Notes: generated by a model from the letters alone, not told the origin. DNA of 64,000 nucleotides from UBA12018 sp051656605 (GCA_051656605.1 JBOGCF010000049.1:1-64000), one strand, 5' to 3'. Numbered from the stretch's first letter, positions 35,024 to 45,206 are shown. Program-made: numbers and translations.

Positions 35024-37132
35024 ATGAAAAAAGTATTTTTAGCTGCAAGCCTTGCAGTGGTTATGGCTTCTTGTAATACTGCTAAAAATGCAGAAGAAGC
35101 AGTAAATCCGTTCTTTGCGGAGTTTAACACGCCTTTTAATGTTCCTAGTTTCGATAAAATTAAGCTAGAGCATTACATGCCTGCTTTTGAAGAAGGAATG
35201 GCACAACAAAAACAAGAAATCGATGCGATCATCAAAAACAGAGCAACACCTGATTTTGATAATACCATTGCTGCGCTTGACAACAGCGGAGCTTTGCTTT
35301 CGAATGTAAGCCGTGTATTCTTTGGTTTGAACTCTGCGAATACAACTCCAGAGATGCAAAAACTAAACAAAGAGATTGCACCTGTATTGTCGAAGCATTC
35401 AGATGATATCAACCTGAATCCTGAATTATTTGCAAAAGTAAAAGAGGTATATGAGCGCAAAGAAGTATTTAACTTGAATCCTGCTCAAACAAAACTTCTT
35501 GAAGATACATACAAAGGTTTTGTGCGTGGTGGTGCAAACCTAAACGCCGATGACCAAGCGAAACTACGCGAGCTTAATAGCGAAATCTCAATGCTTCAAC
35601 TTACGTTTGAGCAAAACGTGATGAGCGAAACAAACGCGTATAAGTTGGTTATTGAAAACGAAGCAGACCTTGCCGGTCTTCCTCAAGGAGTAATCGCTAC
35701 TGCTGCTACTGCTGCAAAAAATGAAGATCTTGAAGGCAAATGGTTATTCACACTTCACAACCCAAGTGTAATGCCATTCTTGCAATTTGCAGACAACAGA
35801 GAGTTGAGAAAACAAATCTTCGAAGCATACATCAACCGTTGTAACAATGGTAACGAAGCAGATAATAATGAAGTGATCAAGAAACTTGTTGATCTTCGTC
35901 TGCAAAAAGCGAAATTGATGGGCCACGACAACTACGCAAACTTTGCGTTGGAAGAGCGTATGGCAAAGAAAGATAGCAACGTATATGCTTTGCTTGACCA
36001 ACTATGGCCGTTTGCCGTGAAAAAAGCAAACGATGAAGCTACAGCACTTCAAGCAGCTATGAAGAAAGATGGTGTAAACGATCAACTTCAAGGTTGGGAC
36101 TGGAGATACTATAACGAGAAAGTAATGAAGGAAAAGTTTGATCTGGATGAGAACGAAGTACGTCCTTACTTGCAACTTTCAAACGTGCGCGACGGTATCT
36201 TCTACGTTTGTAACCAACTTTATGGCATTACATTCACAGAAATCAAAGATATTCCGCTTCCGCATCAAGATGCAATGGCTTACGAATGTAAAGATCAGAA
36301 CGGCGATCACCTGGGTGTTCTTTATATGGACTTCCATCCTCGCTCGTCGAAACGTGGCGGTGCATGGTGTGGTACATACCGTGGACAGTCGATGGAAGAC
36401 GGCAAACGTGTTGCTCCGGTTGTAACGATTGTTTGTAACTTTACAGAACCTGCCGATGGCAAACCTGCATTGTTGAGTGCAGACGAAACGGAAACATTCT
36501 TTCACGAGTTTGGTCACGCACTACACAACTTGTTCAAAAACGTTGATTACAAAGGTGTAGGTGGTGTGCCTCGCGACTTCGTAGAACTTCCTTCTCAAAT
36601 CATGGAGCACTGGGCTTTCGAACCATCTGTGTTGAAAGTTTATGCAAAACACTACGAAACAGGCGAAGTGATGCCGGATGCATTGATCGAGAAAATGGAA
36701 AAGAGCGGAACTTGGGGACAAGGTTTTGCAACAACAGAATATCTTGCAGCTTCAATCCTTGATATGGATTACCACGTAATGACTGAGGTTCCTGCAGATT
36801 TCTCTCCGGCTAAGTTCGAAGCGAAACAAATGAGCGATCGTAAGATTCTTTCTCAAATACCTCCTCGCTACCGTTCTACTTATTTCCGTCACACAATGGG
36901 TGGTGGTTATACAGCAGGATATTATAGCTACATCTGGGCAGAAGTGCTTGATGCCGATGCATTCCAAGCGTTTGTAGAAACAGGTGATATCTTTAATAAA
37001 GAAGTAGCAGGTAAATTCCGCACCTATGTACTTACTCCTGGTGGTATCGATGATGCTATGGATATGTACAAAAACTTCCGTGGTTCAGAGCCGGGTATCA
37101 AGCCTTTGCTTAACAACCGTGGTTTGAACTAA
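35024..37132 (+). CDS. dcp: M3-family peptidyl-dipeptidase (Dcp-like) lipoprotein
   Basis: A 702-residue zinc peptidase that probably trims dipeptides from peptide C-termini in the envelope. The signal MKKVFLAASLAVVMASC is lipoprotein type, unlike cytoplasmic E. coli Dcp. The zinc motif ETFFHEFGHALHN (HExxH, H494) is followed by the third ligand Glu in LPSQIMEHW. The substrate loop HTMGGGYTAGYYSYIW is near the C-terminus. Length is typical for Dcp/OpdA. It is monocistronic with a strong terminator. Confidence 0.93.
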   Translation: MKKVFLAASLAVVMASCNTAKNAEEAVNPFFAEFNTPFNVPSFDKIKLEHYMPAFEEGMAQQKQEIDAIIKNRATPDFDNTIAALDNSGALLSNVSRVFFGLNSANTTPEMQKLNKEIAPVLSKHSDDINLNPELFAKVKEVYERKEVFNLNPAQTKLLEDTYKGFVRGGANLNADDQAKLRELNSEISMLQLTFEQNVMSETNAYKLVIENEADLAGLPQGVIATAATAAKNEDLEGKWLFTLHNPSVMPFLQFADNRELRKQIFEAYINRCNNGNEADNNEVIKKLVDLRLQKAKLMGHDNYANFALEERMAKKDSNVYALLDQLWPFAVKKANDEATALQAAMKKDGVNDQLQGWDWRYYNEKVMKEKFDLDENEVRPYLQLSNVRDGIFYVCNQLYGITFTEIKDIPLPHQDAMAYECKDQNGDHLGVLYMDFHPRSSKRGGAWCGTYRGQSMEDGKRVAPVVTIVCNFTEPADGKPALLSADETETFFHEFGHALHNLFKNVDYKGVGGVPRDFVELPSQIMEHWAFEPSVLKVYAKHYETGEVMPDALIEKMEKSGTWGQGFATTEYLAASILDMDYHVMTEVPADFSPAKFEAKQMSDRKILSQIPPRYRSTYFRHTMGGGYTAGYYSYIWAEVLDADAFQAFVETGDIFNKEVAGKFRTYVLTPGGIDDAMDMYKNFRGSEPGIKPLLNNRGLN

Positions 37133-37159
37133 TCAAAAGTTTAAAACATTATATAGATT

Positions 37160-37198
37160 CTCCCGAATAGGCTTCATGCTTATTCGGGAGTTTTTTTT
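37160..37198 (+). terminator. Terminator of the M3 peptidase gene
   Basis: CTCCCGAATA pairs with TATTCGGGAG over an 11-base loop, followed by T8. Confidence 0.93.
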
Positions 37199-37240
37199 AG
37201 AAGCAGTCCTGTTTTTTAAGGCTTAATAGTGTTTAAGTTT

Positions 37241-37248
37241 TATCTTTG
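37241..37248 (+). promoter_or_regulatory. Candidate -7 element for the PAP2-uppP unit
   Basis: TATCTTTG matches TAnnTTTG and lies 84 bp before the PAP2 start. No clear -33 element. Confidence 0.45.
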
Positions 37249-37332
37249 TTGCCGATTTAATAATATGAATAAGCGAAGCTTTGCTCGTTGCATCTATAAC
37301 GTTAGAGCTTTCACTAACCTAAAACCATTGAT

Positions 37333-38025
37333 ATGAATCGTTTTGTTCGTTTACTGTTATTTCCTGAAAAGACCTTTCGGAAAGGAGTAGAAGCCCGTCA
37401 GTTTTCAAAAAAGAAAATCGTATATGCTGCTTCTGTCAACTTTATTTTCCCGGTACTTTTTCTAATCCTCGGATTATTTATTCATGTAAGGCCCGAGTTG
37501 AAACAGCAAATTCAAGATAAGTTCGATACACAGTTAACAGAAAAGATAGATGACTACGGCCGTTTTGTGACCATTCCATTTTTATTGACTCTTGATCGTT
37601 TCGGCATTCCATCAGCCAATAATCTGATTCTCCGTGTAGGGATATTTGCAACCACTTCAGTGCTAAGTGATATGGTTGTACATCGCACAAAGAAAGCCAC
37701 AAATGTAACCCGCCCCAATGGTGAAGAGCGATCTTTTCCATCTCAGCATACAAGTCAGGCATTCCTTGCAGCATCGGTATTGCACTATGAATATATAGGT
37801 AGCAGTACTACGGTGAGTGCATTGGGATATGCAACAGCAGCAACAGTCGGATTCTTGCGTATTGCTCGTGATAGACATTGGAGTTCGGATGTTTTGGTGG
37901 GAGCAGGGATTGGGATGTTGGTAACCAACTGGACATATCTATTCATATTCGGACTTATCGAGTCGTTTGTAATGGCTATTTGGCGTAAGCTAAAACCAAG
38001 AAAACAACACTCTGAGTCAGAATGA
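37333..38025 (+). CDS. PAP2-family membrane phosphatase
   Basis: A 230-residue protein with an N-terminal membrane helix and a PAP2 phosphatase core: RTKKATNVTRPNGEERSFPS (first two motifs, with SFPSQHTS around residue 136) and RIARDRHWSSDVLVG near 176 holding the catalytic histidine. Such enzymes remove phosphate from lipid phosphates or pyrophosphates such as phosphatidate, undecaprenyl-PP or LPS lipid A. It lies 36 bp upstream of uppP, so a role in polyprenyl phosphate recycling is plausible but inferred from position. Confidence 0.87.
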   Translation: MNRFVRLLLFPEKTFRKGVEARQFSKKKIVYAASVNFIFPVLFLILGLFIHVRPELKQQIQDKFDTQLTEKIDDYGRFVTIPFLLTLDRFGIPSANNLILRVGIFATTSVLSDMVVHRTKKATNVTRPNGEERSFPSQHTSQAFLAASVLHYEYIGSSTTVSALGYATAATVGFLRIARDRHWSSDVLVGAGIGMLVTNWTYLFIFGLIESFVMAIWRKLKPRKQHSESE

Positions 38026-38061
38026 TCGAAGTTATAACTTGCTAATCTTTAAATGTATTAT

Positions 38062-38856
38062 ATGGATCTCATACAAGTAATTATTTTAGGTATCGTAGAG
38101 GGTCTTACAGAGTTTCTACCAGTTTCTTCAACCGGACATATGATCCTTGCTCAAGCATTTATGGGAATCGAAAGTTCGGAGTTTGTCAAAGCATTTACCG
38201 TAATCATACAGTTCGGAGCTATTTTATCGGTAATGGTTATTTACTGGAAACGCTTCCTTACAAGTTGGGCCTTTTATTTAAAACTACTAGTCGGAGTAAT
38301 TCCAGCGTTGGCACTAGGCTATTTGCTCAACGACTATATTGACGCACTTCTTGGTTCTGTTTGGGTTGTTGCGTCGATGTTATTGATAGGAGGTATTGTA
38401 ATGCTTTATATAGATAAATGGTTTCAAGCGCGTGAGCTAGAAAAGGATGTAACCATAAAAAATGCATTTGTAATCGGATTGTTTCAATGTATAGCAATGA
38501 TTCCTGGTGTATCTCGCTCGTTGGCCACAATTGTAGGTGGACTACAACAAGGGCTTACTCGTAAAACAGCTGCTGAGTTTTCGTTTTTGCTTGCTGTGCC
38601 AACGATGTTTGCAGCTTCGAGCTACAAGGTTTTGCAAATGGCGACTTCTCCGGGAGGATTAACTGTGTTGGAGAATAATCTAGTTGCACTGTTTGTAGGA
38701 TGCTTAATCTCTTTTATTGTAGCAATCTTTGCAATTAAAGGATTTGTGAAGTTTGTTGCCTCTCATACGTTTAAAGTCTTTGGGTATTACCGTATTGTTG
38801 TAGGATTAGTGGTGCTTGCACTACTTGCAGCAGGAGTAGATCTAAGTTCATTATAA
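38062..38856 (+). CDS. uppP: Undecaprenyl-diphosphatase UppP (BacA)
   Basis: This inner-membrane enzyme dephosphorylates undecaprenyl pyrophosphate to regenerate the lipid carrier for wall and polysaccharide synthesis. It shows the two BacA signatures: GIVEGLTEFLPVSSTGHMIL at the N-terminus (catalytic Glu, Ser and His) and IPGVSRSLATIVGGL near 154 (PGxSRSxxT). I place the start at the ATG at 38062, which fits the family N-terminus; an in-frame ATG at 38053 is possible. It is probably co-transcribed with the PAP2 gene. Confidence 0.95.
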   Translation: MDLIQVIILGIVEGLTEFLPVSSTGHMILAQAFMGIESSEFVKAFTVIIQFGAILSVMVIYWKRFLTSWAFYLKLLVGVIPALALGYLLNDYIDALLGSVWVVASMLLIGGIVMLYIDKWFQARELEKDVTIKNAFVIGLFQCIAMIPGVSRSLATIVGGLQQGLTRKTAAEFSFLLAVPTMFAASSYKVLQMATSPGGLTVLENNLVALFVGCLISFIVAIFAIKGFVKFVASHTFKVFGYYRIVVGLVVLALLAAGVDLSSL

Positions 38857-38864
38857 TATAAATT

Positions 38865-38921
38865 AAAAGCATCCGATCGATTAATGAAGGAATACTTCTG
38901 TTATCGATCGGATGCTTTTTT
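38865..38921. terminator. Bidirectional terminator between uppP and the sulfatase-like gene
   Basis: AAAGCATCCGATCGAT... pairs with ...ATCGATCGGATGCTTT in a stem of about 15 bp, with T6 on the plus strand and A-rich sequence on the left giving T on the minus strand. Confidence 0.88.
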
Positions 38922-38927
38922 ATATCC

Positions 38928-40883
38928 TTATTGTTGTATTTCTTTTATCACCAGTTGATTGGTATTCATGCGTTCGATGTATTGTTGTACAATTGCTTGA
39001 GTCATCAAAAGCATCGAATCTTTCTTTGTTTGCAATGTATCAACGTTTACCAAGTTGTTTTTCAACAAACGATCCGATGCATAGTCGTACAAGCCCAACG
39101 GAGTGCTACCATCGTAGATCAAGACCTTATTGTCTTTCATAAATGTAAAGGCATTATTGGCAAAGTGAATGGCAAACTCATCTTCTTTTGTGGTATTGAA
39201 CAAGTCGCGTCCAAAAGAAATGTACGGATTTTCATAGCCGAGATATCCCAATACCGATGGCATAATGTCAATTTGCTGCGCAATTTCGTTACGTATTCCT
39301 TTTAAGTCTCCGCCCGGATAATAAAAGATTACCGGTACCTCGCTACGTCCCACTTCGGTAAAGAACTCCGGTTTGTCGGCCTGATTGGTGTGATCGGCTG
39401 TAATGACAAACAATGTATTGTTGAACCAAGGCTGCTTCGAAGCCGTTTCGAAGAAACGTTTCAGGGCATAGTCGGTATAACGTATGCATTTATGTATCGG
39501 TTGATTTCCTTCGGGAAATGTATCCTTATAACGTTCCGGTATCTTAAACGGATCGTGCGATGAAGCCGAGAAGATCGCTGTAGTAAAAGGCTCCGGAAAC
39601 GTAGTCATCGTTTTAGCAAAGAATTGGAAGAACTCTTCGTCCCAGATCGACCATGTGCCATCGAAATCAGCATTACCGGGATTGGCCTTATTGTATTCGG
39701 TAAGGCCGAAATAATCCTTGTAGCCGCTGATGTTTGAGAAAGCTTCAAAGCCCATCGAGCCGTTTGGAGCGCCATGGAAGAACGCACTGTAATACCCTTT
39801 TTTGTTTAGCTCGCCCGCAATACTCGATACCGCATTCGTAGAATAGTGCGACAAGAAATACGGCTCATAGATCATAGGAATTCCCGACAATACTGCCGGC
39901 ATACCATCGATCGACTTGTTTCCATTCGAAAAAGTCTTCTCAAAAGTGAGAGCATTGGGTAGGAGAGAGTCGATAAAAGGAGTGTATCCTTTGTAGTTGC
40001 CATTATCCAGATCCTTATTTAAACTGCCAATGTATTCACGACCAAAACTCTCCACAATAAAAACAACCACATTCAATGGTTTAAATTCGGTAGAGTCTTT
40101 AGGCATGTGCAATGCCGAGATCACTTGCTCCGCATCGTTGATCGATGGAAAATAGGTAGGTGTATCGAATACCTTTTTGCCAATCGTTCTGATTACCGAG
40201 AAAGGAGTATTCAACACAATCGCAGACTCAATCGGTTTATCAATATACTGATTTGCATTGCTGATGGTAATAGGACGCACGGTTTTACCGATACCACCAC
40301 GAATGCCGGTAACAAATAAAAAGCCCACAAGACCTAGCAGTGCAGCGTTAACTATGTAAAAAAGACTTTTTGATTCGTAGGCGTAAAACCTGCATTTGGG
40401 CGATCTGTATAGTTTTATAAGTGCGTATATCAATAAGATACCGGCAATTGTAACCGGGATATACGTAAGAATGCTGTTTGTGAAAATAGTTAAAATGTTC
40501 GATTCATTGCTGAACTCTTTAAATATAGATGCTGTTGTTCTTTTACCGGTAAATCGGAAGTAAACAACATCTGCCATATTCATAACAATGGCTATTGCAT
40601 TTGGAAGGACAAATGTCCATTTGGTAAATTTTTGAAAAGTGGTTTTATAACGAGAAATAAGCGGAATGCACATCAGTACGATGTAAAGTGCATTTATATA
40701 ACACAGAGCTGCAATGTCAAATGTAACTCCGCCTTTGAAAATAGAAAGCAATGTTTGCGTCGAAATCTCCGGGAAATAAGACAAATTATATACTAAAAAA
40801 AATATACGACAAACGGTGAATAATGCAAAAGATAAAACTAAGTTTGTCGCGATAGTTTTATAATACGAAAAAGTAGAACCCAT
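38928..40883 (-). CDS. LTA-synthase-like sulfatase-family phosphoglycerol/phosphoethanolamine transferase
   Basis: A 651-residue membrane enzyme: five predicted helices in the first ~210 residues, then a large periplasmic alkaline-phosphatase-superfamily domain. Visible motifs are VVVFIVESFGREYIG (metal Glu, ~278), FSNGNKSIDGMPAVLSG (nucleophile region), FHGAPNGSMG, SASSHDPF and FVITADHTN (metal Asp/His near 500). Relatives move phosphoglycerol or phosphoethanolamine to LPS or glucans. The acceptor in this bacterium is unknown. It stands alone. Confidence 0.85.
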   Translation of the reverse strand: MGSTFSYYKTIATNLVLSFALFTVCRIFFLVYNLSYFPEISTQTLLSIFKGGVTFDIAALCYINALYIVLMCIPLISRYKTTFQKFTKWTFVLPNAIAIVMNMADVVYFRFTGKRTTASIFKEFSNESNILTIFTNSILTYIPVTIAGILLIYALIKLYRSPKCRFYAYESKSLFYIVNAALLGLVGFLFVTGIRGGIGKTVRPITISNANQYIDKPIESAIVLNTPFSVIRTIGKKVFDTPTYFPSINDAEQVISALHMPKDSTEFKPLNVVVFIVESFGREYIGSLNKDLDNGNYKGYTPFIDSLLPNALTFEKTFSNGNKSIDGMPAVLSGIPMIYEPYFLSHYSTNAVSSIAGELNKKGYYSAFFHGAPNGSMGFEAFSNISGYKDYFGLTEYNKANPGNADFDGTWSIWDEEFFQFFAKTMTTFPEPFTTAIFSASSHDPFKIPERYKDTFPEGNQPIHKCIRYTDYALKRFFETASKQPWFNNTLFVITADHTNQADKPEFFTEVGRSEVPVIFYYPGGDLKGIRNEIAQQIDIMPSVLGYLGYENPYISFGRDLFNTTKEDEFAIHFANNAFTFMKDNKVLIYDGSTPLGLYDYASDRLLKNNLVNVDTLQTKKDSMLLMTQAIVQQYIERMNTNQLVIKEIQQ

Positions 40884-41049
40884 GACAATGAAATTACAAT
40901 TTGTAGGTTTGTTCAGAATTAGAGCGCAATGTTACGCAAAAATGACGAGCTGGCAAGCCTTTTACACAAAAGAAATAGAAACCGGTAATGCAAATTGTGG
41001 CATACACCGGTGTTTAAATTATTCATTTATGATATAGAAACGAGTAGTT

Positions 41050-42459
41050 ATGTTTTATTTAATCCCAGTAATTTTTCTTCTTGGTATCGTAGGTATCGCC
41101 CTGGAGGATTTTATCAAAGTAAACAAAGCAGCGATAGCCTTATTTATGGCAATTTCTCTTTGGGTAATACTCATGCTTGATGCCGACGCAATCTTTATTG
41201 GCCGACACAGTGAGATCTTTCAAGGTTTCCTCGATCGCTTTCCCGAAGTGGCAAAGATGCCATTGCATGAACAGTTCGTTCAGTTTCTGACTGATCGTGC
41301 AATCGTATATCACCTAGGTAATGTGGCCGAAACATTGTTCTTTATTATGTCGTCGATGGTGATTGTAGAATTGATAGATAGGCATGGAGGTTTTCGTTCC
41401 ATTACCGATCTTGTTCGTACATCTTCGAAACGTAAGCTCTTGTGGGCCATTTGTTTTATCTCCTTCTTTTTCTCGGCCTTGCTCGACAACCTGGCTGCAT
41501 CCATCGTAATCATTGCCATTTTAAGAAAGCTCGTACCCTTGCGTCAAGAGCGAATCATCTTTGCTTGTATGGTAATTATTTCAGCAAATGCCGGAGGTAG
41601 TTGGTCGCCAATTGGTGATGTTACCACCATTTTGTTGTGGGTAGGACAAAACATCTCGGCCGGACATCAAATTGTGCATGTCTTTATTCCTGCTTTGATC
41701 AACCTGTTGGTTCCATTGACCATTGCCACTTTTGTATTCTTTAAAAAAGGCGAGCACATAGAGTTGCAAGTGGAAGAACCGGAGGACGATTATACCCCGG
41801 AGATTCCTAAAAGAGCACGCTATTTTATCTTGATCGTGGGAGTGTTGTCGTTGGCTTTGGTTCCGGTGTTCCAATCGTTGACATCCCTTCCTCCTTTCTT
41901 GGGCATTATGCTCGGACTTGTTATTCTGTGGTTCTATACAGATATTATGTATAGCCGTTTGCACGGAATCGAAGAATCACAAAAACTACGCATTGCCACA
42001 CTGCTTACCAGTGTCGATTTAGGAACTATCCTTTTCTTTACCGGTATCTTGATGGCGGTGGGAGCGTTAGAAACATCGGGTCAACTGGGTTTGTTTGCCA
42101 ACTTCCTTGATACAAACGTACATCAACCATACATCATTAGTTTTGTGATCGGTCTGATGTCGTCTGTAGTAGACAACGTTGCACTAGTAGCTGCTACCAT
42201 TGGTATGTATCCGATTGCAGATCCGGCTACAGGTTTGACAGAATATGTAAGTCACTTCGTGAGAGATGGTGGTTTCTGGACATTCCTTGCTTATTGTGCC
42301 GTTACGGGGGGTAGTATTCTTATTATCGGTTCGGCCACAGGGGTTACAGTAATGGGCCTAGAGAAGATCAACTTTATGTATTACACCAAGAAGTTCACAC
42401 TGTTAGCACTGCTTGGATACGTATCGGGAGCACTCGCGTACTTGGCAATGTTTTCGTAA
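41050..42459 (+). CDS. nhaD: NhaD-type Na+/H+ antiporter
   Basis: A 469-residue inner-membrane protein with about twelve helices in the ion-transporter superfamily. It begins with IVGIALEDFIKVNKAAIALF, characteristic of NhaD. Conserved stretches include SALLDNLAASIVIIAIL near 140, SANAGGSWSPIGDVTTILLW near 178 and GLMSSVVDNVALVAATIGMY near 375. It exports Na+ (or Li+) in exchange for protons. Monocistronic; a promoter for the next gene lies right after its stop. Confidence 0.93.
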   Translation: MFYLIPVIFLLGIVGIALEDFIKVNKAAIALFMAISLWVILMLDADAIFIGRHSEIFQGFLDRFPEVAKMPLHEQFVQFLTDRAIVYHLGNVAETLFFIMSSMVIVELIDRHGGFRSITDLVRTSSKRKLLWAICFISFFFSALLDNLAASIVIIAILRKLVPLRQERIIFACMVIISANAGGSWSPIGDVTTILLWVGQNISAGHQIVHVFIPALINLLVPLTIATFVFFKKGEHIELQVEEPEDDYTPEIPKRARYFILIVGVLSLALVPVFQSLTSLPPFLGIMLGLVILWFYTDIMYSRLHGIEESQKLRIATLLTSVDLGTILFFTGILMAVGALETSGQLGLFANFLDTNVHQPYIISFVIGLMSSVVDNVALVAATIGMYPIADPATGLTEYVSHFVRDGGFWTFLAYCAVTGGSILIIGSATGVTVMGLEKINFMYYTKKFTLLALLGYVSGALAYLAMFS

Positions 42460-42474
42460 ATTGTATATCTCGAA

Positions 42475-42505
42475 TTGTAAATAGGAAACAAAAAGATTAT
42501 ATTTG
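42475..42505 (+). promoter_or_regulatory. Promoter of the C69 peptidase gene
   Basis: TTG at 42475-42477, a 20-bp spacer, and TATATTTG at 42498-42505: an exact fit to the Bacteroidetes consensus. The start is 50 bp downstream. Confidence 0.75.
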
Positions 42506-42555
42506 CGTATATAACAACGCTTATTCGTAACGATAATCAATCAAAAACGATAAAA

Positions 42556-44199
42556 ATGATCAAGAAAAGTCTATTTACATTCGTTCTTTTGGCTGCACTA
42601 AGCTTCGGAACAAAGACTTCGGCCTGCACGAATCTTCTTGTAGGAAAAGGAGCTTCTGTAGACGGGTCTACGATTGCATCTTATGCAGCAGACTCTCACA
42701 CGTTGTACGGTGAACTTTATCACTGGCCTGCTGCCAAATGGCCTGCAGGAGCAATGCTCGATATCAATGAATGGGATACAGGTAAGTATCTTGGGCAAAT
42801 CAAGCAAGTACCAGAAACCTATTCGGTAGTTGGTAATATGAACGAACACCAGCTTACCATTGTGGAATCTACATTTGGTGGTCGTCCCGAATTGGTAGAT
42901 ACAGCAGGTATCATGGATTATGGTAGCTTGATTTATGTAACCTTGCAACGTGCCAAAACAGCAAGAGAAGCGATCAAAGTAATGACGGATCTTGTAGCAG
43001 AATACGGATACTACAGCAGTGGCGAATCATTCTCGATTGCAGATCCGAATGAAGTATGGGTAATGGAAATGATTGGTAAAGGCCCGGGCGTAAAAGGCGC
43101 GGTGTGGGTTGCCATTCGTATTCCGGACGACTGTATTTCAGGACATGCCAATCAAGCAAGAATTCAACAAATTCCTTTCGCAGACAAAGCGAATTGTATG
43201 TATTCACCGGATGTAGTATCTTTTGCTAAGCAAAAAGGATATTACAAAGGAAGCGACAAAGACTTCAGTTTTGCTAAAGCATACTGTCCGTACGACTTCA
43301 GCGGTCTTCGTGGTTGCGAAGCACGTACTTGGAGCTTCTTCAGAAAGTATGACAAGAGCATGGACAAATATCTACCTTTCCTAAAAGGTGAAGGTGGCGA
43401 GCCAATGCCTCTTTATATCAAACCAGATCGTAAGCTATCGGTGCAAGACGTTCAAAACGACATGCGCGATCACTTCGAAGGAACAGAGTTTTGCATGGTG
43501 CAAGATGCTGGTGCGGGATCATACAAAGTACCTTACCGTTGGAGACCGATGACGTTTGAAGTAGATGGTGAAAAATACACCAACGAACGTGCCATCGCAA
43601 CACAACAAACCGGTTTTGTACTTGTATCGCAAATGCGCAGCTGGTTGCCAAATGCAATCGGAGGTATCCTTTGGTTTGGAATAGACGACGCAAACACAGC
43701 GGTATTTGTTCCGATGTATTGTTCGATCACAGAAATTCCTGAATGTTTCCGTGTAGGTAACGGTAATATGCTTGAGTTTTCTTGGACATCGGCATTCTGG
43801 ATCTACAACTGGGTTGCAAACATGGCTTATAATAAATATAGCTTTATGATCGAAGACATTCGTCCGGTACAAAAGCAACTGGAAGGAAACTTCTTCGCAA
43901 TGCAGCCTGCTATTGAGCAAGCAGCGGCAGATATGTACAAAAAATCTCCTGCCGAAGCGATCAACTTCCTTACATATTATAGCAATGCAGAAGCAGAGCG
44001 TTCTACAGCACGTTGGAAAAAACTAGGTGAGTACTTGCTAGTGAAGTACATCGACGGCAACGTGAAGAAAGAAAAAGACGGAACATTCCTTCGCAACGGT
44101 CACGGACTACCGGCTTCACCGGAATTTCCTGGTTATGACGAAGAATATTATCGCGGCATTGTACGCAGCGCCGGCGAACGTCTTAAAGTAAACTGGTAA
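42556..44199 (+). CDS. C69-family dipeptidase (secreted)
   Basis: A 547-residue N-terminal-nucleophile peptidase. A signal peptide of ~23 residues (ending KTSA) is removed just before C24, the expected nucleophile in ACTNLLVGKGASVDGST. The following sequence fits dipeptidase A/PepD-like C69 enzymes: TFGGRPEL, GYYSSGESFSIADPNEVWVMEM and GHANQARI. It should hydrolyse dipeptides in the periplasm, fitting a peptide-fermenting life style. It has a strong promoter and terminator of its own. Confidence 0.93.
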   Translation: MIKKSLFTFVLLAALSFGTKTSACTNLLVGKGASVDGSTIASYAADSHTLYGELYHWPAAKWPAGAMLDINEWDTGKYLGQIKQVPETYSVVGNMNEHQLTIVESTFGGRPELVDTAGIMDYGSLIYVTLQRAKTAREAIKVMTDLVAEYGYYSSGESFSIADPNEVWVMEMIGKGPGVKGAVWVAIRIPDDCISGHANQARIQQIPFADKANCMYSPDVVSFAKQKGYYKGSDKDFSFAKAYCPYDFSGLRGCEARTWSFFRKYDKSMDKYLPFLKGEGGEPMPLYIKPDRKLSVQDVQNDMRDHFEGTEFCMVQDAGAGSYKVPYRWRPMTFEVDGEKYTNERAIATQQTGFVLVSQMRSWLPNAIGGILWFGIDDANTAVFVPMYCSITEIPECFRVGNGNMLEFSWTSAFWIYNWVANMAYNKYSFMIEDIRPVQKQLEGNFFAMQPAIEQAAADMYKKSPAEAINFLTYYSNAEAERSTARWKKLGEYLLVKYIDGNVKKEKDGTFLRNGHGLPASPEFPGYDEEYYRGIVRSAGERLKVNW

Positions 44200-44241
44200 T
44201 TTTAGTAGATAGGTTATCTATTACTTTTTATATAAAATATT

Positions 44242-44279
44242 AAAGGGTTTTATCAATTGCGATAAAACCCTTTTTGTTT
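44242..44279 (+). terminator. Terminator of the C69 peptidase gene
   Basis: AAAGGGTTTTATC pairs perfectly with GATAAAACCCTTT over a 6-base loop, then TTGTTTTTG. Confidence 0.9.
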
Positions 44280-44326
44280 TTGATTGTTCTATGGATAAAC
44301 AACATTAAAAACGAATAATATTTTAG

Positions 44327-45100
44327 ATGAATATGAAAACTACAAAAATTGCATTAGGTCTATTAATGATGCTTGTTACAGTTATGTATGCATGTAGCCC
44401 AAGCACCAAACGCCAAGAAACAATCGCAGACGACGAGTCTATTGCTAGTCAAGGAACACAAGCAAGCGTAAATCCGGATACGGTACAACACTTTTTTGTG
44501 GGAGACTTTGTACTTGAAGCCGGTCAGGCAACTTTCCTTGATTGTTATACAGCAAGCAAATTGCCGGTAGCGAACAAAGGCGCATACGTAACCGTAGCCG
44601 AACAATATCAAGCATTGAAGCCAAGCGCATCCGAATCAATCAGCCTTGTATGTTACGGTCATATCGAAACATTGTCTCCAATGGACGGTAAGGCAGCAGT
44701 TCCATGTTTGGTTATCGATAAGTTTGTAGAATTTGATAGAACAAAAGGATGCTCAGCTCCAATTATCGGCGGATACGAAAGCTACATTCCAGACTCTATC
44801 AACCCAGACAAGAAAACAGTGATGATGCTTAATCCTGATTATACATTTGCGAAAGACATCAATGATATGGGCGCTAAGCTTGTAATTCATCAAACAGGTA
44901 AATGGTTCCGCACAGGCGACAGCACAATTGATCTATATATTATGGAGCAAGATGGCAAACCTGCAAACGTGGTAGAAAATGGTACAGTATTTTACGGAAC
45001 TACTCCATTGCGCCTTAGCATTGGCGAATTGGATTTCTTCCAACTTACACCGGGCCAACCAATCCCTGCAACTGTAGAAACAGTGATTCCTGCTAAATAA
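44327..45100 (+). CDS. NlpE-like lipoprotein, function uncertain
   Basis: A 257-residue lipoprotein (signal with MMLVTVMYAC, lipidated cysteine near residue 23; the second ATG at 44333 is an alternative start). The domain from ~55 carries FVLEAGQATFLDCYTASKLPV, followed by a YQALKPSASES segment, resembling the NlpE C-terminal pattern of 'atf.dC.tGk.yPV'. The second half has beta-rich sequence with FYGTTPLRLSIGELDFF. No copper-binding CxxC of E. coli NlpE was seen. It stands between two terminators. Confidence 0.65.
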   Translation: MNMKTTKIALGLLMMLVTVMYACSPSTKRQETIADDESIASQGTQASVNPDTVQHFFVGDFVLEAGQATFLDCYTASKLPVANKGAYVTVAEQYQALKPSASESISLVCYGHIETLSPMDGKAAVPCLVIDKFVEFDRTKGCSAPIIGGYESYIPDSINPDKKTVMMLNPDYTFAKDINDMGAKLVIHQTGKWFRTGDSTIDLYIMEQDGKPANVVENGTVFYGTTPLRLSIGELDFFQLTPGQPIPATVETVIPAK

Positions 45101-45127
45101 TGTTATGTGTGTTTATTTTATAGCAAG

Positions 45128-45163
45128 AAAACCCGAATACATTCACTTGTATTCGGGTTTTTG
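45128..45163 (+). terminator. Terminator of the NlpE-like gene
   Basis: AAAACCCGAATACA pairs with TGTATTCGGGTTTT over a 6-base loop, followed by further T. Confidence 0.9.
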
Positions 45164-45175
45164 ATTTTAAAAGAG

Positions 45176-45206
45176 TTGCACATTTCAAATCTTCATATTA
45201 CTTTTG
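45176..45206 (+). promoter_or_regulatory. Promoter of rplU-rpmA
   Basis: TTG (45176-45178), 20-bp spacer, TACTTTTG (45199-45206). It lies immediately past the preceding terminator. Confidence 0.75.
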